From the NCBI RefSeq assembly GCF_004337985.1, contig NW_021940921.1, positions 1,133,758 to 1,197,757 on the forward strand: a stretch of 64,000 nucleotides of DNA. The letters are read 5' to 3'. This stretch comes from Pyricularia pennisetigena (lineage: Eukaryota; Ascomycota; Sordariomycetes; Magnaporthales; Pyriculariaceae). A program made the position numbers and the translations under genes. This document shows, in pieces, positions 55,670 through 64,000 of the stretch (position 1 is its first letter; every line of letters starts with the position of its first letter). The notes under the pieces are model-generated. The model was not told the DNA's origin. It saw only the letters and a program-made list of their open reading frames with translations, and did no database searches.

Positions 55670-56277
55670 TTATATTAATGGCGGAAATTTCATGCTGCTA
55701 GGAAAAGGCCCCTTTGCGAATCGTGTGGAATAAAATCCTTTTGCTTCCAAATCTGATTCGGCGAGGTGAGCATACGTCAGGGTGTGGGCATCGCCCGGGA
55801 TGACCAACATTAGACCGGCCAGCTTGTGCTCGCCCGCGCCGCTGATTTTCTTTTGCCACTGTTGCATCTCGGAACCGGTTATCCAGCTGGTGTTTTTGTA
55901 GATCTGGCTCGTATTGAATTGGGCCATGCGCATTAACCCAGTGACTATGCAACCCTGGTCGATGTACTTCATCGAGTCAATGGCGAGGTCTTTCGCTTCG
56001 GGCTCGGGAAGAGGCGGGAAACGGATTGCAAAAGGTAAAAAGAAACGATTTTGATGGGCCCGCCGTTGGCCTGCCGTAGCGCCTCGGGAATCAGCTTAAT
56101 GAGTTGCAGGGCGGGGGCAAAAGCGGTAGCAGCCAAAAATTTCCCGGCTTTGAGCAAGCCTTCTTGGTCCATAAATGGGATGGAGTCTGATAAAATGAGC
56201 TCGAATAAGATTAGAGGCGAATCGGCTAAGAGAGAAAGGGGAGGAATGAGCAACAAACAAAGTTCAAATAGAGCCAT
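55670..56277 (-). pseudogene. Possible secreted protein gene, broken or with a cryptic intron
   Basis: ATG at 56277 starts a hydrophobic leader (MALFELCLLLIPPLSLLADS) and an Ala/Leu-rich segment (GKFLAATAFAPALQLIKLIP). The downstream half continues in the next frame from about 56030 to 55670 (EPEAKDLAIDSMKYIDQGC, NTSQIYKNTSWITGSEMQQW, GAGEHKLAGLMLVIPGDAHT). The frames could be joined by a one-base deletion or by an intron starting GTTTCT at about 56024, either 44 bp or about 80 bp long; neither has a good donor site. No family recognised. Confidence 0.4.
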
Positions 56278-57529
56278 TGTACTGTCGACGCATGAGGATG
56301 TTGCGAGCCTGGTCCCAAGGTTGGCAGGCTGCAGCAGTGTATGTGAGGACTAGGTACGTGATCGAGTTTCTGGCATCCTGTCTTGTACGCTTCTCGACGC
56401 CTTTGATTTTGTTGTCAGATTTGGTTAGTTCAAAGACCAAGCCAACCTAACTTAATGTCAATTGAAGTCTTACATTGGCTCAGTGAATCACCCGTTGTCC
56501 CTATTATGTCTCATTTGAGTAACTATATGGCAAAGAGCCGGGGGAGAATCAATAAGGAATCGATAAAATGTCTTGTTTGATGGAGATAATATCGATTCAG
56601 ATCAGCGTCGTTTCGATGCCTAAAGATATATTGCCCACAATGTCCTCGAGTGTAGATTTTACAATCTTGTCCATTCAGAGATGTGGCAGCGTCTGGGGCC
56701 TTGTATTGTTCCTTCAAAGCCCTTAATACAGGCCTCGAAACAGGGAAAGAACCCGTTGAGCGGCTCATTGAGGTATCGCGATTCGACCCAGACAACTTGC
56801 ACACCTTCTTACAGCTTGTCGGTGGCGTCTGGATTGGTCAGGTACGAACTGCAACCTCTTTGGACTTGGTTGTTTCAATAGCCGAATCTCGCCCGGATCT
56901 GTTTTTCATTATAAATTTGACCCTCTGGCGCCGAAAACATGTTGATTTTGGTAGTTTCAATTTTGCCTTTTTTTGCTGCAGAGTGCACAGTATGTGAAAT
57001 AAATAGTAGTGGTGGCCTGGGTAGGGTACCAAAGGTCGTGGGCAATGAGGGGCAAGCCAATAAGGCATGACACGAAAAAATAGCAAGACTCATGCAGTCG
57101 ACAATAGGGTAACTATAAAACCTGTTCCAGACTTGGAATTTATCGTGAACAATCTTAGTCCAAGTCAAACGCTAGAAACTGAGCACTAAGCAATTTTTCT
57201 CAGGGTCTGTTAATGATTGACAGACTAATGAATTCTTGATTGCTACTGGTGGAAAAAGACATCTTGTGCACTCGCAATCTAGCACCAGTCTGAAAAATGG
57301 CTAACTTTTACGCAGAACTCGAATTTCTCGCAAAGCTCCCTAATTTCATCGGCACCCTTTAACGAGGCAAAAGACAAACCCAACCCATAGTAATTGAGAT
57401 TATAGTTAGTCCCAGACAACAATTTGAGAAAAGAGAGTAATATAGACATTTGATCACCGAACTTTGCATAACAGCCGGCTCTTGTAAATACAAGACACCC
57501 TGCTTCGCTCCTTAGTTAATCTTTGGCGC
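56278..57529. other. Intergenic region
   Basis: No gene I can support. A plus-strand frame at 56683-56997 has a protein-like start (GLETGKEPVERLIEVSRFDP) but no recognisable domain or context. Confidence 0.35.
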
Positions 57530-57828
57530 TCATCGTGATCCTGAAGCCCCGTACACACTGTGAACAGGGAAACTCTGTCCTCCAATTGTCGTGAAGCTAT
57601 CCTTGAAAGTCGTGGGGATATCTTTGTATGGGAAGAACTTGGGGCTCTGGCTTGCTGAAGAGATATCGAATGTTCCTGAAAGGGTGCAACAGAATTGGCA
57701 GGCTGCGTTCACAAACGATCGAAAATATATTGTTGTTTTGCCTGTAAGAAGCGCCCGGCAGGCTTGCTGAGCAATAGCAGTGCCTGGAGCTAGGGGGGAT
57801 ACTGTAATACCGATGGAAATTTCCCAGA
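57530..57828 (-). pseudogene. Orphan 3' exon of a Cys-containing protein gene
   Basis: An acceptor TTTTTCAG (plus-strand 57829-57836) precedes a 299-nt open stretch to a TGA at 57530. It reads WEISIGITVSPLAPGTAIAQ, then QACRALLTGK, NAACQFCCTLSGTFD and a Phe/Pro/Ser-rich end (four Cys). Upstream on this strand the sequence is AT-rich and holds no matching exon, so the 5' part seems lost. Confidence 0.4.
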
Positions 57829-57836
57829 CTGAAAAA

Positions 57837-58469
57837 TAAATGTATTTATTTCTTAATTAACAATACATAATCTTAGTTACGGGCTTCAAAACAGATTTCA
57901 ATTTTGTTCTTACATTTCTATTATCCATATAATATGTGTATTTCTATATGTATAAGTATGGAACCTAACAACGTTTTAAAATTTTAATGATTAATAGTTC
58001 TTAATTTATACACTTGTTTAATTCGTTTAATTTTACAATAATATAACCACATCATTGTGGCTGCTTTGAACGTACCATAAGGGCTGTTAGTGTCTCCCAA
58101 CACGTTTTATACAGTACATTTAAATTTGTGATGTAACGTTTTTTATGAGTTTAATTAAAATATTCATATACTTTCTTTTGCACTTAATGAATTTATGTTA
58201 ATAATGTTATTGTAGGCGCATTAAGGGTACTGTTCAGACGCGCCTTTTAAAGCTACAAACCTAATAAATATGGGGTAACGTTGGGTACCCCCTAACCGCA
58301 CCCCCCTAACAACCGCACCCCAAAAATAACAACACTTCTATTTTCACTCTCGAACTTCTATCATAAATATCTCCATGAATTTTCTGTGTTTTGCATTACC
58401 TTTTTCTAATTTCTTTTCTTTACTTGCAAAATAAAAAGATACACCAAAAATCAGCTTATTTTCGATATT
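57837..58469. other. AT-rich spacer
   Basis: No gene seen. A CCCC/GGGG-rich patch with repeated CCGCACCCC lies at 58280-58322 and may belong to the terminus of the following transposon. Confidence 0.4.
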
Positions 58470-59860
58470 AACAACGTTCAAGATAGCGAATCAATTACAA
58501 AATCATCCCAAAAAGGGGGTATACCTATAAACACCCTTCGCAATCGTTTTAACGGCGCCCAATCTCAAAAATAAACAAAACAACTATTTTAAAGGCTTTT
58601 ACGGAAATAGGAAAGGCAGTCAACTAATTGGGCGCTTACCTAGGCCGTTTTAGGCCTTTTACTAACGTACCAAAAACTTCGTTCTTTTGTGGAACGAATT
58701 TTTTAAACCGCCGGAAAAATAAAAGGTTTTAGAAAACGTTGGATAACCCGGTTTTTGGTTCGTTGTCCAATCCTTGAAACCCAGAAACCCCCTCGAATAG
58801 AAAACGCCCGGGTTAATACAGCTACTACGGAAATAATTGAATTATGTGGTTTTATATTATTTACCCCGTTATTAATAATATTAAACCTGAAAATCGGTGG
58901 AATATAGACAAAACCGGTATAATTGAAGGTAAAAGATTTAACGGCCTGGTATTAAAGTTTAACGGGATTGGGCCATTACAGCGGAAAAAACCCCGGAACG
59001 CGGGGTTCGACGAATATAATCGAATATATATCGGTTACGGGGGTTACCATAATTCCCATCGTAATATTTCAGGGAAAAAACCTATAATAATAATCATTTC
59101 CGACGGATTTAAGCCTTTAGGATAGTTGGCAATTTAATACAATTAAAAACGGGTGAACAAATGATGAAAAGCTATAAAATGTCTAAAAAAGGTGTTTATT
59201 TGTATACCTAACCCAGTACCCTCGAAAGGCAGTTGTTGGTTTTCGATGGCCATAAATTACACGTTACGGACGAATTTATGCTTTTTTACCTCTATAATAA
59301 CATTAAATTCCTATATTTCCCCCTTTATTCGTCGCACGTTTTTCAACCATTGAATTTATCAGTTTTTGGCCCGTGAAAAAGAGGCTTATCGACGTTAATT
59401 TAGATTTATAAACCAATTTTAATGTTTAACGGTTATCAAAAAGCGAAATTTTTTAATTTGCTTTTAAAAAACCGGATTAAAAGCATTCATTAGAGAAACT
59501 ATCCAATCTATTTGGCGTAGGACGGGGTTACAGCCAGTGAACTCGGTTAAACCGCTTTTAAACCCTTTTTTGTTGGAATATAGCAACGCCAACGTCGAAA
59601 AAATAAGAATAACGGTTTTAAAAGGATTGAAACACCGGAAAATCCAGCCTAAAAAATTAAAAACTAGTTTTTACTTATTTAGAAAACCTTTGAAACGACC
59701 CGAAATATTCAATTTCAACTGCAGGAAATTTCCCGGACCAAAACAATAACGCTATTTTACGGCTTTTGTTTGCAAAAATTCAAAGAAACTTCGAAACCAA
59801 AGATACTTTATTGGTTAAAGCTCAGCAAAAAATCAGTTTATTAAAAGCATAATTGGAAGT
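58470..59860 (+). pseudogene. pogo/Fot1-type transposase remnant
   Basis: Order along the plus strand: a helix-turn-helix start (KGGIPINTLRNRFNGAQSQ) near 58520; KRWITRF near 58730; the open piece 58844-59125 with IKPENRWNIDKTGIIEG, where the family has N-x-D-E-T-G and the Asp is kept; then LLVFDGHKLHVTDEF near 59236, where D-G-H is the second catalytic site; then FPLYSSHVFQPLNLSVFGP near 59320, the third region. This is the DDE_1 pattern of Fot1/pogo elements. At least ten stops interrupt it. The 3' end is cut by Copia E at 59866. Confidence 0.8.
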
Positions 59861-60026
59861 AATATTGTGAACAACATGGGTTGCTAACGGGGATTTAGGC
59901 ATTAGCCGAGATGCGGCGTGGTGCTACTTACGCTATAAAGGCCTGTAATTACAGGGTTTAAATGCACTAAATGCACTAGAATTATTCACTAAAATGGTTC
60001 ACTAATTTTGGGATTGATAACTTAAA

Positions 60027-60684
60027 TGTGAACATAGCTAGCGCAGGGTAAATTATATTAGCTACCGTGCATTATCCTATAACGTCTAGCTTGGGCTAAT
60101 TCTATTAGTCACCCTGCATCGAATAAATAAATAAATACCAAATAAAACGTACAGCGTTCATACACACAAAGCTTTATATATCACGTCTTTGTTCATAGTT
60201 TCAACAACAAAACAAATACGTCATATTTAATCTAGCTTAGTGGTATAATGCACGTACCATAATCTATATCATATATACGTTGAAATGCGTGGGTTCGAAT
60301 CCCGTTGTGGTCGCAGATTTTCTGTGCATGCATAAGCACAATAGGCCGTTAGGCTCAATGGGCCGTTAGGCTCAATAGTTCGGCAGGTCAGTCACATAAA
60401 TAAGCCCAAATCATGTGACGTGACCCCGCATTCCGGACATCCGGATCGAAAATCTGCACCTACGGATTCGAACACGTAATTTACAATTTAGCCTTAGATT
60501 TTTTACCTTCACAACCTTTATCGATTTAACGATTCAACCAATCGATTGTGCAATAACAATATATTATCTTTATTACCCGGTAGCAGACGGTTATCTGCCA
60601 TTTGAACGTTCCATCAGCCTTATACGTGATCCACTTTTCCCCGCGTTTAAGATTAAGCTTATTTTATCTCGTAACCTCCTCACA
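60027..60684. repeat. Solo LTR of the second family (LTR-II), copy 2
   Basis: 658 bp, TGTGAACATAGC...AACCTCCTCACA, with the 5-bp duplication TTAAA on both sides (60022-60026 and 60685-60689). Inverse orientation to 8369-9002. Confidence 0.85.
60233..60302 (+). other. tRNA-like segment with A and B boxes inside LTR-II copy 2
   Basis: TAGCTTAGTGG (60233-60243) and GGTTCGAATCC (60292-60302) match pol III A and B boxes exactly, with a pairing T-stem around the TTCGAAT loop. The acceptor strands (60226-60232 and 60306-60312) do not pair. Confidence 0.5.
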
Positions 60685-61093
60685 TTAAATTCATTGGTGG
60701 GGGAGACTTTGCTTTGTCTCCCTTATATACTTTCCCACACCGAAGTGGGGGTCCGCACCCCTGAAAGCGCTCCGGTGCCGCACACGATTTTCCGAAAAAT
60801 TATTTTGTATACGTCGTTGAAAAAACACCCTTATTTCCATACAAACCATTTCTGGGTTCGCACTAATTTGCTAATTTGGTGAAAATTTCAACCCGATACA
60901 GGGTAATTAGCTCGTAGGTGCAGGGTAGGTGTTAAAGCCCACTCGCTAACCCTTTAAATCGCACTTCCTGCAATATATAAGATACAACGGATGATTCGAC
61001 AACCCTAACAGCCCCACTTCGGCACTATTTATTGTGGTTTATATACAAATAAAAATGGACCCATTGCATGCCAAACAACGTATATAATTAACA

Positions 61094-61108
61094 CCCCCTT
61101 TTTTTACT
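61094..61108 (-). other. Polypurine tract of Copia E
   Basis: On the minus strand an A-run and GGGGG directly precede the LTR start TGTTAATT. Confidence 0.75.
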
Positions 61109-61700
61109 ACTACTCACATAAAGTCCGAAAAGAAAAATATATAAAAAATAAAACTTTTAAAAAAAAATCCCTGTTATATCCCAACCCGATTTGAACTCCC
61201 GATATAAACCCCCTGGATAATGAAGCTTTTTGTACCGACCTACAACCCCCGAATTGGAAAAAACCCCTAAAACTGTGATAAGCCCCGGATTCGAACCCCC
61301 GATTTCCAAAATATTAACCCACGGAATTAATTATTAAACCAGGTAATTAATTTGGCCGTTCGTTGGTAAATGTCCAAACTAAACATATTATATAGGGTAT
61401 TTCGAATGCGTAAATCGCCCAAAATACGAGCCTTTTCAATTCTAATTCAATTTTGGGTATAAAGCCGGTATAAATTGCTTATTAATTAACCTATATAGGG
61501 TAAGTTCGGGTAGTACGGCCGGTATTAAGCTAATAAAGATCTAATATTTACAAATAAAGGAAATATAACAGGTAATTAGCTAACGAATTAAATTTAATTT
61601 CCCAAAATTCAGTAGGTAAAAACTTAACTTTTTATAGGGGTTTAAACCCTATAAATTTTGAAAAAGCTTTGTGAACTGGAAGCGTTAAAGGCTTTGTTAG

Positions 61701-63544
61701 TAGTCTCAGGGCTCATCCCTGAAGCCCAGAGCTCCACAATTGAGCCACTTCGTGGCTCAATTGCGGCTTTGCAATGTACCTGTGGGTCCATCCAAAGATC
61801 ACTCTGGTTCAGGTCTGAGGACAACTTGTCGATTTTCGCCGTTCATGGCGGTATTTTTGGCCTTTTTTCGACCGACACTCCTTTATTCTTCCACAATTAC
61901 GCAAAATATTGAAAAAAAAATATCGTTGAAAATAGCGTTTGGTATTGCTATTAGCAGCGATTTAATTTATTCTTTTATTTTCTATAATGGCCGAATTCGA
62001 TACCACCTGCCCTTAATCCGTTCATGGCGGTACTGTTTTTTCGATTTTTCTTTCGATTTTCGATTTCTTTTGATATTATTTTTAATTTTTGACCAAATTT
62101 TATACTTTTTGCACGTGGAGGGTCGTATATATGTATATATCGTTATTGAGGATTTTGGTGCTCATACCAGATTGTTTAAGCAGTTAAATAAGCGGATAAG
62201 CAAAGTATATACTTTTTTATATATAATTTACAATCGAAACTCGTTTATATTTTTACCAGTTTTAACGATAATGAAACCAAAACTTCAAAAATTCGATTAC
62301 GTATATACACAAACGTACAGGTCTCACCATATCCATAATACCGGCTTTAAAAACTGTTTAATAAAAACAAATGCTAAATGCGTATTTTATAAATCTTTTT
62401 GCTTTATTTAATTAATTCTATATTATTTTTGTTTTGCAGCCAGATCTTGTGGTTTTTGGACGTGGGGGGTAGAATATATACTTTTAATATAACATTACAC
62501 TTTGGTACGTATATTTAATTATATAAGCCGTTAAATATGCGGATAGGTAAAGTGTATCCAATTTTATTTATATTTTACAATGGAAATGCTTTTACATTTT
62601 TACCAATTTTAATATTAATAAAACCAAAGTTTGAAAAAGTGGATAATATATATAAACAAACGTCAACGCAAAGCCCGATCTACAATACTGGCCCTTTTTT
62701 TTTTTTATATAAAAAAATGCTAAATTTGTATTATTTTTATATTTATTGCTTTATTTATTTAAATAAAATTTATAAAAAAAAAGTACAATAAGATTTTTTG
62801 ATAAATTAATAAAGCAGTGCCTGAATTAAACTTTCTTTTAATTTTACCCATATTTGCGTAAATCATTAAGGTTTTTAACAAAATGTTAGTTAATATAGAA
62901 ATATCAAAAAACTTTTGTTTTAATCGATAATTGCATGCACTTTGCGGTATTAGGTCTACTAGGCTATAAATACTTTAACTAGAATGAAAACTAATATTAT
63001 ATACTATTATTTCAAATAAAAATTAAATATAATGAAAAATTACAAATTTTACTTAATATTTACATATCTTTTCAAATACAGTGGCTATACAAACGTGGCC
63101 GGTATTCAAATAATTAACAAACTTCAATTAATCTAACGCAAACCACTGTATACTTTTAAAATTTTTATTTGTTATTTTATTCGAATATTTAATTGTATAT
63201 TACGGTTACACCATTTTCTTTTGCTATTATAATGCGAATATATTGTATATACCCGCTATAAACGGTAAAATACTACAAATTATCCTTATATTAATAAAAT
63301 AATTATCAGCGATATCGCAACATTAAATATATTATTAATAATACCGTTATAAACGGCGAAATGCGACAAATTATCGTTGGTAGTACCGCCATGAACGGCC
63401 AAATGCGACAAGATGTCCTCAGATTAGAACGAGCGCGATCTTTTCGGCCAATGTAATTGGTCGAAAAGCCATGTGGCTAAAAGGTACATGGAGCGCTCGG
63501 TCCCCACTGCGAAGCAGGGGGGTCTAGTCTGAGCACTGAGACTA
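61701..63544 (+). mobile_element. TIR element (putative Mutator-like), copy 7
   Basis: 1844 bp, plus orientation, exact 9-bp duplication CTTTGTTAG at 61692-61700 and 63545-63553, in the Copia E 3' region. The long frame at 61740-62411 runs through the internal tandem units and is low-complexity (Phe/Ile/Lys/Tyr); it has no transposase motif. Confidence 0.9.
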
Positions 63545-63658
63545 CTTTGTTAGGCCATTAATGGGTATTTGCTTGGATTCCAGGTATTTTAAAGTTATTA
63601 ATCCTTTTATAATTAACTCCCGTACATAATATAACCTTAATAACGTATATTTATTACG

Positions 63659-63967
63659 TTAATGGTGCGAAGAATTATAAACGTTAATTATAAAACCTGT
63701 ATTATTTCTAAATATTGCCAGAAGGCGTTTTTTCGGTAATTGAATTTTTATAAATAGGTTTTTAAAACATTGTACTTTTCGCAGGGCTTCCGTTAAGGCA
63801 TTGGCTTTGGTTTTTGGGGTGTTTAAAGCTATAATATTAGCCTTTTTGCATTTCCACGTTATAGGGCCCCCAAATAGGGTATACAAATATCCGTAAATGG
63901 TTTTTGAATTTTCCCTAGCCCCGGCAAAAACGCTATTATTAAAACCCAGTAATTTAAAGCTTTTCAA
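63659..63967 (-). pseudogene. Copia E RNase H fragment
   Basis: Reads LLGFNNSVFAGAREN, then TIYGYLYTLFGGPITWKCKK. The Copia RNase H motif S-G-Y-x-F-x-x-G-G-P-I-x-W is better preserved than in copy A, although the Asp of D-S-D reads Val (NNSVF). It stops at 63659 before the 3' region. Confidence 0.75.
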
Positions 63968-64000
63968 ACCCCTTATTAAAGAATTGAGTGGTAATTCGGC

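Larger units (their letters stand above)
59866..61093 (-). repeat. 3' LTR of Copia E, split by LTR-II
   Basis: TGTGAACAAC...AATTAACA; about 565 bp without the nested element at 60027-60684. Confidence 0.85.
59866..64000 (-). mobile_element. Ty1/Copia copy E, 3' part with 3' LTR and two nested insertions
   Basis: A minus-strand element running off the right edge. It contains RNase H (63967-63659), 3' region, polypurine tract (61094-61108) and LTR (59866-61093). The LTR is split by LTR-II copy 2, and the 3' region by TIR element copy 7. It inserted into the pogo/Fot1 remnant; AATAT at 59861-59865 is the presumed left target copy. Confidence 0.88.

Noticed and set aside
60226..60312. Functional tRNA gene
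   Set aside because: A and B boxes and the T-arm are present, but the acceptor strands do not pair and no anticodon arm is evident; it lies inside an LTR.

Overview
The window looks like an AT-rich, repeat-packed stretch of a filamentous ascomycete (Pezizomycotina) chromosome. Three things point there: fungal-type short introns, a Tad1/I-like LINE, and heavy transition decay of retrotransposons in which TGG, CAG and CAA codons have become stops while CpG dinucleotides survive. That is the signature of repeat-induced point mutation (RIP). The species cannot be named from the sequence; a plant- or insect-associated Sordariomycete is a guess based on the small secreted proteins.

Layout. 1-17096: nested copies of one Ty1/Copia family (A plus strand, B and C minus strand), plus a solo LTR of a second family, a TA-flanked MITE and two copies of a ~1.84 kb TIR element. 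17190-17340: 5'-truncated LINE tail. 17341-21600: gene-like island with a decayed gene and a spliced small secreted protein gene. 21604-27613: full-length intact LINE (ORF1, ORF2, 11-bp target-site duplication, TSD) that shows no RIP. 27625-31490: island with a frameshifted secreted-protein gene and a secreted C2H2 zinc-finger gene. 31498-32148: RIP-decayed LINE tail. 33160-39435: Copia D. 39436-42290: Tc1-like transposon holding a solo LTR that holds a TIR element. 42402-49582: complete but mutated chromodomain Gypsy (442-bp LTRs, TSD AAAAG). 49631-51630: 51-bp minisatellite split by a TIR element. 51631-57830: island with two clear small secreted protein genes, one possible broken gene and an orphan exon. 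58470-59860: pogo/Fot1 transposase remnant. 59866-64000: Copia E with a nested solo LTR and a TIR element.

The most notable system is the ~1.84 kb TIR element. Seven full-length copies share TIRs TAGTCTCAG[G/T]GCTCA. Each is flanked by a 9-bp TSD (six exact, one 8/9), as in Mutator-like elements. They have no recognisable transposase, and most sit inside other transposons. Overall the region is a two-compartment landscape: gene islands with normal codon structure carry candidate secreted effectors, separated by nested and mostly RIP-mutated repeats.
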